A program made the translations under genes and the position numbers. From Amycolatopsis nalaikhensis (GTDB lineage: Bacteria; Actinomycetota; Actinomycetes; Mycobacteriales; Pseudonocardiaceae): 64,000 nt of DNA. The number at the start of each line of letters is the position of its first letter. Positions within the stretch are counted from its first letter, which is position 1. The notes beneath the pieces were generated by a model that worked only from the letters and a program-made list of their open reading frames with translations, had not been told where the DNA came from and made no database searches. The DNA lies in contig NZ_CP127173.1 in the NCBI RefSeq assembly GCF_030264295.1, positions 9,431,501-9,495,500 on the forward strand. Direction: 5' to 3'. This document shows positions 1-8,751 of the stretch, one piece after another.

Positions 1-709
1 ACACCGAATCCGACGGCGCCCGGACGCCGAGGTTGCTGCAGAAGAGCAGCAGCGGCTGCCCATCGACGACGGCGACCTGCGGTGCCTCCAGGTGGCCGAA
101 GCCGTCGGGTCGGGTGAGCGGCGGCCCGGCCGTCCAGTTCAGCAGGTCGGGCGAGGTGGCGTGGCCGATCACCCCGCGGTGCAGTGGGTCGCCGTCCTTC
201 GCGTGGGCGGTGAGCACCATGTGCCAGCCGTCGCCGCCGGGGGCGCGGAACACCCACGGGTCCCGCCACGCCTCGCCCGGCCAGTCCGTGCGGTCGCCCA
301 GCTCGTACCAGGTCGGGTCGGGCTCGACCAGCGGCTTGGTCCCGTGGCGGTGCCACGTGTACAGGTCGTCCGAGATCGCGAGGCCGATGCGCTGCGCCGC
401 GTAGCCGCCGCCTTCGTCGCGGACGCCGGTGTAGAACAGGTACCAGCGCCCGTCCTCGCCGCGGACGACCGAGCCGGTCCAGGTCGCGAGGTCGTCCCAC
501 GCCGGTGCGTCGGACGGGACGAGCGCGTCGGCGACGAGGTCCCAGTTCCGCAGGTCGCGGGAGACCGCGTGGCCGATCGACGCCCGCCGGTGGCGCCGTT
601 CGGGATCCAGCAGCGCCCGGGACGCGCGCAGGAAGAAGACGTGGTGCAGGCCGTCGTCGTCCGTGGTGTACCAGCTGTCCCACACCCAGTGGTCGGGCAG
701 GCGCAACAT
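1..709 (-). CDS. GH32/68-like glycosidase, partial (3' end outside window)
   Basis: Only the first 236 residues lie in the window; the frame is still open at the left edge. The N-terminus WVWDSWY (residues 8-14) resembles the levansucrase/invertase nucleophile motif with Asp11. WRDPWVF (148-154) carries the RDP motif of the five-bladed beta-propeller glycosidases of clan GH-J, and LEAPQV (207-212) could hold the acid/base Glu208. There is no signal peptide, so the enzyme is probably cytosolic and cleaves an imported sugar, plausibly a fructoside. The ATG overlaps the stop of the LacI gene by one base (TGATG), so the two are translationally coupled. Family GH43 is an alternative; the WDSW motif favours GH32/68. 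Confidence 0.75.
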   Translation of the reverse strand, partial: MLRLPDHWVWDSWYTTDDDGLHHVFFLRASRALLDPERRHRRASIGHAVSRDLRNWDLVADALVPSDAPAWDDLATWTGSVVRGEDGRWYLFYTGVRDEGGGYAAQRIGLAISDDLYTWHRHGTKPLVEPDPTWYELGDRTDWPGEAWRDPWVFRAPGGDGWHMVLTAHAKDGDPLHRGVIGHATSPDLLNWTAGPPLTRPDGFGHLEAPQVAVVDGQPLLLFCSNLGVRAPSDSV

Positions 710-1794
710 CAGGAGACCTCCGCCCGCGCGACCGACGCGCGGGTGCGCAGCGGCATCGGGACGCGGTGCACGGACCCTTCGCCCGGCGTCCCGTCGATCT
801 GGCCGAACAGCGCGTCGACCGCCCGGCGGCCGAGCTCGTAGTGCGGCAGGGCCACCGTGGTCAGCTGGGGGCGCATCCACGAAGCGAGCGGGTGGTCGTC
901 GAACGAGACGACCGAGACGTCGTCCGGGACCGACAGCGACGCGTCCCCCAGCGCCTGGTAGGCGCCGAACGCGAGCCGGTCGTTGAGGCAGATCAGGGCC
1001 CGCGGGGTGGTGCGGGCGAGCAGGTCGCGCGTCGCGGCGAAGCCTTCCTCGGGCTGCCAGTCCCCGCACCGGACTCCCCCGGCGAGCTTCGCCCCGGCCG
1101 CGTCGAAGACCTCGCGGATGCCGACGAGCCGTTCCACCGCGGCGACGCTGTCCCGCGGCACGTTCCGGACCCCCGGCCCGGCCCCGATCACGTGGACGCC
1201 TTCGCGGTGCCCCGCTTCGAGCAGCACCCGCGCGGCCGTGCGGCCGGCCTCGACTTCGTCCGGCACGACGACGGGCAGCGGCGACGCCGTCTTCGGCACG
1301 GCGTTGAGCAGGACCGCGGACGTCGTGCGCAGGGCGTCGGGCACCGTGATGCGCCTGGTGTACATCGAGGCGAAGATGATCCCGTCGACCTGGCGGTCGT
1401 GCATGCCTTGCAGCAGCGCGTGTTCCAGCTTGCCGTCCCCTTCGGACTCACCGATGAACAGCAGGACACCGCGGTCTCGCGCCGCTTCGATGGCACCCTT
1501 GATCATGTCGCCCGCCAGCCGCGAGGTGGCGACCGTGTCGGAGACGAAGCCGATGGTCATCGTGCGCCCGGTGCGCAGCCCGGACGAGACGATGTTCGGC
1601 CGGTAGCCCAGTTCCCGCGCGGCTTCTTTGATGCGGTCCTGGACCGCTTCGGAAATCCGCAGTTCCGCACCGCGCCCGGACAGCGCCAGTGACGCGGTGC
1701 TCCGCGAAACCCCCGCTGCCTCGGCGACGTCGGCCAGCGTGACCCGTCGTGGGCTCAACGTCGCACCCCGCCTTCCCGTCGGCGTCCTTGACAC
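709..1794 (-). CDS. LacI-family transcriptional repressor
   Basis: This is a 361-residue LacI-type regulator. The helix-turn-helix VTLADVAEAAGVSRSTAS lies at about residues 18-35, followed by the hinge (ELGYRPN) and a periplasmic-binding-protein-like sensor domain, so it should bind a sugar. The listed start is GTG at 1794. A TTG at 1758 (LSPRRVTLADVA) sits behind a better purine-rich sequence and may be the real start. It is divergent from the sugar ABC transporter and overlaps the glycosidase gene downstream by one base. The perfect inverted repeat at 1822-1841 is its obvious operator, so it probably represses both directions until a sugar is imported. Confidence 0.9.
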   Translation of the reverse strand: MSRTPTGRRGATLSPRRVTLADVAEAAGVSRSTASLALSGRGAELRISEAVQDRIKEAARELGYRPNIVSSGLRTGRTMTIGFVSDTVATSRLAGDMIKGAIEAARDRGVLLFIGESEGDGKLEHALLQGMHDRQVDGIIFASMYTRRITVPDALRTTSAVLLNAVPKTASPLPVVVPDEVEAGRTAARVLLEAGHREGVHVIGAGPGVRNVPRDSVAAVERLVGIREVFDAAGAKLAGGVRCGDWQPEEGFAATRDLLARTTPRALICLNDRLAFGAYQALGDASLSVPDDVSVVSFDDHPLASWMRPQLTTVALPHYELGRRAVDALFGQIDGTPGEGSVHRVPMPLRTRASVARAEVS

Positions 1795-1821
1795 CGGCTT
1801 GTCCGATCACCGAGACTACCG

Positions 1822-1841
1822 TTGCTAACTCGGTTTAGCAA
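1822..1841. promoter_or_regulatory. LacI-type operator palindrome
   Basis: A perfect inverted repeat, TTGCTAA - 6 bp - TTAGCAA, lies between the divergent LacI regulator and the sugar-binding-protein gene. Size, symmetry and position match operators of LacI-family repressors. It is 27 bp from the LacI start and 52 bp from the proposed TTG start of the binding protein. Confidence 0.75.
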
Positions 1842-1893
1842 GGTCGAGTCCCCTGCTCGGCCGGTGAATCCCCTTGCGACGGAGGAGACGACG

Positions 1894-3243
1894 TTGTCCC
1901 GTCGAACACCCATCAGCGCCCTGTTGACCATGACACTGGCCGGGACCTTGGCCGTCGCCTGTTCCGGGCCGGGCAGCAGTGCGGGGCCGGGCGATGCCTC
2001 GGCCACGGCGGTCACCGCGGAACCGACGTGCGGGAGCGCGCCGGTCACGATGCGCGGCTACTTCGAGACCGGGTTCCCGATGGCCAAAGCGCTCACCGAC
2101 GAGTTCACGAAGCAGTTCCCGAACGTCAAGTGGGACGTCCGCGAAGACCAGTTCGCGGTGATCACCCAGAACGCGCCACGCGTCCTCGCCGACGACCCGC
2201 CGGACCTGATGCGCCTGCCCCAGCTGTCCGAACTGGTCAAGGACGGGCTGCTGAAGAACCTCGACGGCTACGCGAAGTGGTTCGCCTGGGACAAGTGGCC
2301 GCCGGGACAGCTTTCGCAGCTGCGGATGGGCCCCGGTGGGCGGCCGCGCGGGGAAGGCTCGCTCTACGCGATGGGCCTGAACTTCAGCATGACCGGCGTC
2401 TTCTACAACAAGCAGCTCGCGGCCCGGATCGGGATGACGACGCCGCCGTCGACACTGGCCCAGCTCGACGAGGCCATGGCGAAGGCGAAGGCCGCGGGCA
2501 TCCAGCCGATCCAGCAGTTCAACGGCGGCGCCACCGGCGGCCTGGCCTTCCCGCTGCAGGACCTCATGGCGTCCGTGGGCCAACCCGGGCCGATCAACGA
2601 CTGGATCTTCCAGAAGCCCGGCGCCACCATCGACACCCCGGCCGCCCTCCAGGCCGCACAGCACCTCGAGCAGTGGATCAAGGCCGGGTACTTCGCGCCG
2701 GACGTCAACGCCGTCGACTACGCGCAGATGGTCAGCCGGTTCACCGCGGGCCAGGGGTTGTTCAGCTTCAACGGCGACTGGGAGTCGGCCAACCTGGACA
2801 AGCAGATGGCCGGGAACGTCGGGTTCTTCCCGATGCCACCCGCGCAGGCGGGTGCCAAGCCCGCGGCCATGGCGGCACCCCTCACGGTCGGGATCAGCGC
2901 CAAGGCACCGCACGCCGACTGCGCGGCCTTCTTCCTCAACTGGGTGGCCACCAACGCGAAGGCGCGGGACGTCGCCGTCGCGACCGGCGGCTCGCACCCC
3001 ATGGGCCCCGCCGACGCGCCGCTGCCGCCGGTCAAGGCGGGCACGGTGACGGCGGGGACGCTCGAAGCCGCCGCGCAGGTCGACAAGGACGGCACCGCGA
3101 TGGACTTCATCGCCAACGCGACCGGCGCGATCTACGCCAAGAGCTGGACCCCGCAGCTGCAGAAGCTGGTCTCCGGCGAGCAGACGCCGGACGGGCTGCT
3201 GAAGTCGGTGCAGCGCGACTACACCGACCAGGTGGGCAGCTGA
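1894..3243 (+). CDS. Sugar ABC transporter substrate-binding lipoprotein
   Basis: This is a family 1 extracellular solute-binding protein of 449 residues. The chosen TTG start at 1894 follows GGAGGAG (1881-1887) at a good distance and gives a classic N-terminus: MSRRTP, a hydrophobic stretch and LAVAC, an imperfect lipobox with the lipidated Cys at about residue 23. The frame stays open upstream to 1822, but that start would lie inside the operator and bury the signal peptide. The body shows the usual family pattern (TMRGYFETGFPM, then SMTGVFYNKQLAARIG). It should capture a sugar or oligosaccharide outside the membrane and pass it to the two permeases downstream. No ATPase subunit is encoded here, so a shared MsmK-type ATPase elsewhere probably powers it. 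Confidence 0.88.
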   Translation: MSRRTPISALLTMTLAGTLAVACSGPGSSAGPGDASATAVTAEPTCGSAPVTMRGYFETGFPMAKALTDEFTKQFPNVKWDVREDQFAVITQNAPRVLADDPPDLMRLPQLSELVKDGLLKNLDGYAKWFAWDKWPPGQLSQLRMGPGGRPRGEGSLYAMGLNFSMTGVFYNKQLAARIGMTTPPSTLAQLDEAMAKAKAAGIQPIQQFNGGATGGLAFPLQDLMASVGQPGPINDWIFQKPGATIDTPAALQAAQHLEQWIKAGYFAPDVNAVDYAQMVSRFTAGQGLFSFNGDWESANLDKQMAGNVGFFPMPPAQAGAKPAAMAAPLTVGISAKAPHADCAAFFLNWVATNAKARDVAVATGGSHPMGPADAPLPPVKAGTVTAGTLEAAAQVDKDGTAMDFIANATGAIYAKSWTPQLQKLVSGEQTPDGLLKSVQRDYTDQVGS

Positions 3244-3248
3244 GCCGG

Positions 3249-4196
3249 ATGTCCAGTGAACTGCTCACGACCGGACGTCCACCGTCCACTGTGGTGGCGG
3301 GGCCACCGGCGCGCCGACGCCGGCGGTTCCGCCGCGCCGGCTGGGCCGGCTGGCTCTTCGTGGCCCCGGCACTGGTCTTCTACGCCGTGTTCGTGCTGCG
3401 GCCGATCGTGTTGACCGTCCAGTACTCCTTCTACGACTGGAACGGCATCGGCGCGTCCACCTGGGTCGGGTTCGACAACTACGCGAAGGTGTTCCGCGAT
3501 CCCGAGCTGTACCAGTCGATCCTGCACGCGGTCGAGCTGATCCTGTTCTTCAGCGGCATCCCCGTGCTGCTCGGGCTGGCGATCGCCGCGACGATCCGGC
3601 GGATCGCGGCGAGCCGCCTCGCGCTCGTCGCCCGGACGGTCCTGTTCCTGCCGCAGGTCATCCCGCTCGTCGCGGCCGGCATCGCGTGGACGTGGCTGCT
3701 GTCGGCGACCGGCGTGGTCAACCAGCTGTTCTCCGCGCTGGGGCTCGGGACCGTGTCGAAGGCCTGGCTCGGCGACTCCTCGACCGCGTTGCCCGCGGTC
3801 GGGGTGATCGGCGCGTGGGTCCTGCTCGGCCTGTGCATCCTGCTGTTCCTGTCCGGCATGAGCAAGATCGACCCGGCGCTGTACGAGGCGGCCCGCATCG
3901 ACGGCGCCGGGGTGGTCCGGGAGTTCTTCGCCATCACGGTGCCGAGCCTGCGGCAGGAGATCGGGGTCTGCGTCACGGTGACGATGATCGCGGCGCTGGC
4001 GAGCTTCGACATCGTGTACGTGTCCACCCAGGGCGGTCCCGGCAACGCCACCATGGTGCCGGGGCTGGAGATCTACTACCTCGCGTTCTCGCAGCGGGAG
4101 GTCGGGCTGGCGTCCGCCTTGGCGGTCGTGCTCATGGTGCTGGTCCTCGGGCTCGTCCTGCCGATCCAGCGCGTTTCGAGGGAGGACAAGGCGTGA
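3249..4196 (+). CDS. Sugar ABC transporter permease (MalF/UgpA type)
   Basis: This 315-residue membrane protein has a basic N-terminus (about residues 22-31 are Arg-rich) followed by six expected membrane segments, starting at WLFVAPALVFYAVFVL. The cytoplasmic EAA loop that docks the ATPase is EAARIDGAGVVREFF. The ATG at 3249 lies 5 bp after the binding-protein stop. The stop overlaps the GTG of the second permease (GTGA), so the three genes form one operon. This is a binding-protein-dependent carbohydrate permease; the substrate is unknown but is probably the same sugar sensed by the LacI regulator. Confidence 0.88.
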   Translation: MSSELLTTGRPPSTVVAGPPARRRRRFRRAGWAGWLFVAPALVFYAVFVLRPIVLTVQYSFYDWNGIGASTWVGFDNYAKVFRDPELYQSILHAVELILFFSGIPVLLGLAIAATIRRIAASRLALVARTVLFLPQVIPLVAAGIAWTWLLSATGVVNQLFSALGLGTVSKAWLGDSSTALPAVGVIGAWVLLGLCILLFLSGMSKIDPALYEAARIDGAGVVREFFAITVPSLRQEIGVCVTVTMIAALASFDIVYVSTQGGPGNATMVPGLEIYYLAFSQREVGLASALAVVLMVLVLGLVLPIQRVSREDKA

Positions 4197-5008
4197 AGAC
4201 CACGGGCTTGACCGGGCGGATCCTGCTCGTCGTCCTGATGGCGGCCACGCTGCTGCCGTTCGTGAGCCTCTTCGTGACCGCGCTGCACCCGTCCGGCACC
4301 TATCCGTCCGGTTTGGACTGGCCGCGCGATCCGCAGTGGGGCAACTTCCTGCGCGCGTTCGAGGTGGCCCGGCTCGGCGAGTTCCTGAAGTCCAGCGTCC
4401 TCATCGTGCTCGGCGTCGTCCCGGTGTCGCTGCTGATCGCGACGATGGCCGGGTTCGCGACCGGTCACCTGCGGATGCCCGGCGGCCGCGCGGTGTTCCT
4501 GCTGTTCGTGCTCGGCCTGACGCTGCCGTTCGAGGGGATCATCACCCCGCTGTACTTCCAGGTGCGGGACCTGGGCCTGCTCAACACGCGGTGGGCGATC
4601 ATCCTGCCGTTGATCGGGCTGTACATGCCGTTTTCGGTGTACTGGATGCGCGCGCACTTCGTGACCATGCCGCAGGAGCTGTCCGAAAGCGCCCGCGTCG
4701 ACGGGGTCAGCACGTGGCAGCTGTTCTGGCGCATCCACGTCCCGCTGGCGAAACCGGCGCTGTCGTCGCTGGGCATCCTGCTGTTCCTGTGGACGTGGAA
4801 CCAGTTCCTGCTCGCGATCGTGCTGGTCGACGAGCCGACCCGGCGGACGATGGCCGGCGCGCTGGGTGCGTTCCAAGGGCAGTGGGGCACCGACATCCCG
4901 CTGCTGTGCGCCGGGTCGCTGCTGATCCTGACGCCCACGCTGGTGGTCTTCCTGATCTTCCAGCGCCGGTTCGTGACGGCGCTGTTGCAGGGCTCGCTGA
5001 AGGGCTGA
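4193..5008 (+). CDS. Sugar ABC transporter permease (MalG/UgpE type)
   Basis: This is a 271-residue second permease, typical length for the MalG/UgpE family. The GTG at 4193 overlaps the stop of the first permease by four bases. Membrane segments include ILLVVLMAATLLPFVSLFV at the N-terminus. The EAA-like loop reads ESARVDGVSTWQLFWRIHVP. It is expected to pair with the upstream permease to form the channel of the importer. The operon ends here: 17 bp later an AraC gene begins with its own start. Confidence 0.88.
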   Translation: MKTTGLTGRILLVVLMAATLLPFVSLFVTALHPSGTYPSGLDWPRDPQWGNFLRAFEVARLGEFLKSSVLIVLGVVPVSLLIATMAGFATGHLRMPGGRAVFLLFVLGLTLPFEGIITPLYFQVRDLGLLNTRWAIILPLIGLYMPFSVYWMRAHFVTMPQELSESARVDGVSTWQLFWRIHVPLAKPALSSLGILLFLWTWNQFLLAIVLVDEPTRRTMAGALGAFQGQWGTDIPLLCAGSLLILTPTLVVFLIFQRRFVTALLQGSLKG

Positions 5009-5025
5009 CCGGTAGCCTCGGGACC

Positions 5026-5916
5026 ATGGTGTTCGACTCGGCCCGGTTCGACCTGCGGCCCTACACCGGGTTCGAGACGGACCGCTACGTCCGCCGGACG
5101 TTCTGCAGCTGGGAGCACGCGGGCTGGCGGTCGTTGCTCGTGCAGCGGTTCGAGCACGTCCCGGTCGCCGAGGACATGGCCCTGCCCGCCGCGGCCGACC
5201 TGCACCTGGTGCTGCCGGTGTCGGGGCGGGCCGAGCTGCGGACGCGCGACGGCGGCCGGGCCGTGGCCACCCGGTGGGTGCCCGGCCGGGTCCAGCTGGG
5301 CGTCCCGCACCAGTCCACGGTCCGCTCGTACCGCGGCGACGCGGAGATGCGCAGCGTCCAGGTGCACATCCCGCGCGACACCGTCGACGCGACCGTGGCC
5401 CGCCTGGGCGGCGACGTCCCGGACTTCGAGGCGATGGCGGCGTCCGTCGCCGCCGGCGACCCGCTGCTCGAAGAAGCCGTGCGGGCGCTCGGCTCCGCCG
5501 GCGCGGCCGACGACCTATACGCCGAGACCGCGGCCGCGTTCCTGACGACGCACCTGCTGACCCGGCACGGGCGGCTGCGCACCGGACGTTCGCCGGCGCG
5601 GGAAGACGCCCGGACGCGCGCGGCCGTCGCGTTCCTGCGCGAGCGGCTGGCCGAGCCGGTCACCCTGGCCGACGTCGCCGCCGAGGTGCACCTGTCGGTG
5701 TACCACCTGGTCCGCGTGTTCCGGGCGGCGACCGGGCAGACCCCGCACCGGTTCCTGACCGCGTTGCGCGTCGACGAGGCGAAACGGCTGTTGCGCGAAA
5801 CCGACCTGCCGCTCGAACGCATCGCCCCGCGATGCGGTTTCGCCACCCCCGGCGCGCTGTCGGTGGCGTTCCTCCGGCACACGGGCACCCGCCCGTCTGC
5901 CTACCGCAATTCCTGA
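5026..5916 (+). CDS. AraC-family transcriptional regulator
   Basis: This is a 296-residue regulator. The N-terminal part (residues 1-170) looks like an AraC-binding-like sensor domain. The C-terminus (about 195-296) holds two helix-turn-helix motifs: TLADVAAEVHLSVYHLVRVF, then PLERIAPRCGFATPGALSVAF ahead of RPSAYR. The ATG at 5026 follows the permease stop closely, so it may be co-transcribed with the sugar transporter, though a GGTAGCC stretch is the only ribosome-binding hint. Its target genes cannot be told from the sequence. Confidence 0.85.
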   Translation: MVFDSARFDLRPYTGFETDRYVRRTFCSWEHAGWRSLLVQRFEHVPVAEDMALPAAADLHLVLPVSGRAELRTRDGGRAVATRWVPGRVQLGVPHQSTVRSYRGDAEMRSVQVHIPRDTVDATVARLGGDVPDFEAMAASVAAGDPLLEEAVRALGSAGAADDLYAETAAAFLTTHLLTRHGRLRTGRSPAREDARTRAAVAFLRERLAEPVTLADVAAEVHLSVYHLVRVFRAATGQTPHRFLTALRVDEAKRLLRETDLPLERIAPRCGFATPGALSVAFLRHTGTRPSAYRNS

Positions 5917-5974
5917 CCGGCACACCGCAATCCCGTGCCTGGGCCGCGACCGGCGCCCGCCCTAGCCTGCGTTC

Positions 5975-6433
5975 ATGACCCAGCAGTCGTACGACGTCAC
6001 CGCCGAATCCGCGGCGCCGCCCGCCGCCGTGTGGGCGTTGCTGCTCGACCCGCACAGCTGGCCGTCGTGGTCGCGGATCGACGCACTGGAGGCGGCGCGG
6101 TCGGCCGGGCTCTCCCCCGACGGCCGGGACCGCGTCGGGGCGGTGCGCGCGTTCCGGACCGGGAACGTCATCAGCCGGGAGCGGATCACCGCGCTCAAGC
6201 CGGAACGCCGGTTCGCCTACGAGGGGGTCGAGAACCCGCGGATGGCGGGCTACGAGGCGGCGGTCGAGCTGACGGCGCTGCCGGGCGGCGGCACCCGGAT
6301 CCGGTGGCACGGCACCTACTCGACGCGGAACGGGCGGCTCTTCCAGTGGTACCTGCGGCGGTTCATGCGGGGGATGGCGGCGGGGCTGGCCGAGCACGCC
6401 GCCGCCCGGGCGGGTGCGGTGCCCGGCGCGTGA
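5975..6433 (+). CDS. SRPBCC (START/polyketide cyclase-like) family protein
   Basis: This 152-residue protein has the pattern of the SRPBCC lipid/ligand-binding fold: an N-terminal strand (SYDVTAESAAPPAAVWALL), the helix-region motif DPHSWPSWSRID, and a C-terminal long helix with many alanines. Such proteins bind hydrophobic ligands in a deep cavity. No catalytic residues can be assigned. It stands alone, 58 bp after the AraC gene, with no recognisable partner. Confidence 0.75.
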   Translation: MTQQSYDVTAESAAPPAAVWALLLDPHSWPSWSRIDALEAARSAGLSPDGRDRVGAVRAFRTGNVISRERITALKPERRFAYEGVENPRMAGYEAAVELTALPGGGTRIRWHGTYSTRNGRLFQWYLRRFMRGMAAGLAEHAAARAGAVPGA

Positions 6434-6858
6434 ATCGGCGGCCCGCGCCCAGGTGAGGACCACCGCCGGTCGCGGCCAGGCGGTTCTCGCGCGGCAGGTC
6501 AAGGCCGAACCGCCGCGTCGGCCCGGCGAGGCCCACGCCGCCCGGGACCGGGAGCCGGGCGCGCCAGTTCGCCGCCGAGCCAGCCGGGGCGGCCTGGCCA
6601 CCCCGCCGCCGGGCCTCAGAGGCGTGCGCGCCTCGCTGCCGAATCGCGGGGGTGGGCCGGGCGAGACCCAGCCGCCCCGCCGCCCGGGCGGAAGCGGTGC
6701 CCCGCGCGGGACCGTCGCCGGTAGCAGCGAGGCGGCCCCGCGCACCAGTTCGCCGCCGAATCACCGGGTCGGCCAGTCAAGGCCCACGCCGCCCGCGGCC
6801 CGGGGGCGCGGAAATCCGGTAAACCGGACAATGTGCCGGTCGCCACAATACTGGATAC
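6434..6858. other. Non-coding GC-rich stretch with internal repeats
   Basis: About 425 bases without a supportable gene. It contains degenerate duplicated pieces: AGGCCCACGCCGCCCG occurs at 6529-6544 and 6780-6795, and CCAGTTCGCCGCCGA at 6564-6578 and 6745-6759. The composition is extremely GC-rich until about 6810, where AT-richer promoter DNA for the iron operon begins. It may be decayed coding sequence or spacer DNA. Confidence 0.5.
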
Positions 6859-6877
6859 TTAGGTAAGCCTGACCTAT
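6859..6877 (+). promoter_or_regulatory. Iron box (IdeR/DmdR/DtxR-type operator)
   Basis: TTAGGTAAGCCTGACCTAT matches the 19-bp actinobacterial iron-box consensus TTAGGTTAGGCTAACCTAA at 15 positions, including both AGGT/ACCT cores. It ends 9 bp before the GTG of the ABC ATPase gene, so Fe2+-loaded IdeR/DmdR would block transcription of the importer. Confidence 0.85.
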
Positions 6878-6886
6878 CGTTCTCGC

Positions 6887-7726
6887 GTGTCCCTGGTCCC
6901 CCGCCACACTGATACCGGTGTGCACGCCCGCGAGGTCGACGTCGCCTACGGCAGCGATGTCGTCGTGCGTGCCGCCTCCCTCTCCCTGCACGCCGGCACC
7001 GTCACCGCGCTGATCGGGCCCAACGGCAGTGGGAAGTCGACGCTGCTGCGTGCCCTCGCGCGGCTGCACCCGCCGGTCGCCGGCTCTGTCACCTTCGCCG
7101 ATGGTGCCGACCTGCGCGCACTGTCCGGAAAGGACATCGCCAAGCGGATCACCCTGCTCTCGCAGCAGCGGACCGCGCCCGGCGGCGTGTGCGTGCGGGA
7201 GCTGGTCGAGTTCGGCAGGCACCCGCACCGGTCCCGCTGGGGCGGCCGCGACCCCGAAGGGCCCGCCGCCGTCGAGCGCGCGCTGGAGCTGACCGGCCTG
7301 ACCGCCCTCGCCGAGCGGCCCGTGCAGGCCCTCTCCGGCGGGCAGGCGCAGCGCGTGTGGCTGGCGAGCTGCCTGGCCCAGGACACCGCGCTGCTGCTGC
7401 TCGACGAGCCCACGACCTTCCTCGACCTGCGCTACCAGGTCGAGATCCTCGACGTCGTCCGCGATCTCGCCGACCGGCACGGCGTCGGGGTCGGCGTCGT
7501 GCTGCACGACCTCGACCAGGCCGCCGCCGTCGCCGACCGGGTGCTGCTGCTCGAAGGCGGCCGGGTCACCGCGGAAGGCCGCCCCGCCGACGTGCTGACC
7601 TCGGAACACCTCACCCGGGCCTACGGCATCCGGGTGGACGTCGTCGTCGACCCGGCCGACGGGCGGATCCACACCCGCGCGGTCGGCCGCTTCAACGACG
7701 CGAAAGCGCGCGCCGCGTCGGTCTGA
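6887..7726 (+). CDS. Iron-siderophore ABC transporter ATP-binding protein
   Basis: This is a 279-residue ATPase of the FecE/FepC type. Walker A is GPNGSGKST (44-52), the signature LSGGQAQR (149-156) and Walker B LLLLDE (169-174). The start is GTG at 6887, only 9 bp from the iron box and without a clear ribosome-binding site, so the message may be nearly leaderless; GTG at about 6919 (MHAREVDVAYG) is an alternative. It is the first gene of an iron-regulated operon followed by the binding protein and the fused permease, and should energise uptake of ferric siderophore from the cytosolic side. Confidence 0.9.
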   Translation: MSLVPRHTDTGVHAREVDVAYGSDVVVRAASLSLHAGTVTALIGPNGSGKSTLLRALARLHPPVAGSVTFADGADLRALSGKDIAKRITLLSQQRTAPGGVCVRELVEFGRHPHRSRWGGRDPEGPAAVERALELTGLTALAERPVQALSGGQAQRVWLASCLAQDTALLLLDEPTTFLDLRYQVEILDVVRDLADRHGVGVGVVLHDLDQAAAVADRVLLLEGGRVTAEGRPADVLTSEHLTRAYGIRVDVVVDPADGRIHTRAVGRFNDAKARAASV

Positions 7727-7773
7727 CCGGTGCGCCGAAATCGGCTGAGTCGTTCACCGACAAGGAGAAACAC

Positions 7774-8751
7774 ATGCGGATCACCCGGCTGGTCCTCGGC
7801 CTGTCCGCGGCCGCCACGTTCTTCGTGGCCGCCTGCGGCACCACCGAGGAGCCCGCGAGCAACGCCGCCGCCACGAGCGGCACCGGCCCGGTCACGGTCG
7901 TCGACTCGCGCGGCAAGGAGGTGAAGCTGCCCGGCCCCGCCAAGCGCGTCGCGGCGACCGAGTGGAACGCCGTCGAGCACCTGGTGTCGCTCGGCGTCAT
8001 GCCGGTCGGGGTCTCCGACATCAAGGGCTACGGCCAGTGGGTGAGCGCCGCGCCGCTCGACGCCACCCCGAAGGACATCGGCACCCGCGGCGAACCGAGC
8101 CTCGACACGCTCGGCTCGCTGGGGCTGGACCTCGTCGTCGTCACCGACAGCGTCACCGAGGGCGCGCTCGAGCAGATCGAGGCGAAGGTGCCGGTGGTCG
8201 TCATCAAGGGCGGCGACGCCAAGGACCCGATCAACGGCATGTACGCCGGTCTCGACGTGATCGCGAAGGCCACCGGGACCGAAGCGAAGGCCGCGCAGCT
8301 CAAGGCGGAGTTCGAGCAGAAGCTCACCGCGGGCAAGGCCGAAGTCGAAAAGCTCGGCGCGCTCGGCCAGAAGGTCGCGTTCTCCGACGCCTACGTGACT
8401 TCCGGCTCGGTCAGCATCCGCCCCTTCACCAAGGGCGCGCTGGTGTCGGCGGTGTTCGGCAAGCTCGGCCTCGAAACCGCCTGGACGATGGAGGGCGACG
8501 CGACCTACGGGCTCGCGAAGGCCGACGTCGAAGGCCTGACCCAGCTGCCCGACGTCCGGTTCTGGTACCTGGCCAACGACGCCGAAGGCGACCCGTACCA
8601 GAAGGAGCTGGCGGGCAACGCGATCTGGCAGAACCTGCCGTTCGTCAAGAGCGGCAAGGTGCACCGCTTCCCGGACTCCCTCTGGTTGTTCGGCGGCCCG
8701 AAGTCCATGGCGCAGTTCGTCGACGCGGCCGTCGCCGCCTTGAAGGGCTAG
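7774..8751 (+). CDS. Iron-siderophore substrate-binding lipoprotein
   Basis: A 325-residue FecB/FhuD-type (cluster A-II) binding protein. It begins with a lipoprotein signal (LGLSAAATFFVAAC, Cys at about residue 21) after the ribosome-binding site AAGGAG (7762-7767). The mature part starts with VTVVDSRGKEVKLPGPAKRV, the usual opening of this family, then a two-lobe fold joined by a long helix. It captures ferric siderophore outside the membrane and delivers it to the permease encoded next. Its TAG stop overlaps the GTG of the permease by one base, which indicates translational coupling. Confidence 0.9.
   Translation: MRITRLVLGLSAAATFFVAACGTTEEPASNAAATSGTGPVTVVDSRGKEVKLPGPAKRVAATEWNAVEHLVSLGVMPVGVSDIKGYGQWVSAAPLDATPKDIGTRGEPSLDTLGSLGLDLVVVTDSVTEGALEQIEAKVPVVVIKGGDAKDPINGMYAGLDVIAKATGTEAKAAQLKAEFEQKLTAGKAEVEKLGALGQKVAFSDAYVTSGSVSIRPFTKGALVSAVFGKLGLETAWTMEGDATYGLAKADVEGLTQLPDVRFWYLANDAEGDPYQKELAGNAIWQNLPFVKSGKVHRFPDSLWLFGGPKSMAQFVDAAVAALKG

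Noticed and set aside
1822..1893. Upstream extension of the sugar-binding protein to TTG 1822
   Set aside because: That start lies inside the LacI operator, has no ribosome-binding site and would bury the signal peptide 24 residues in.
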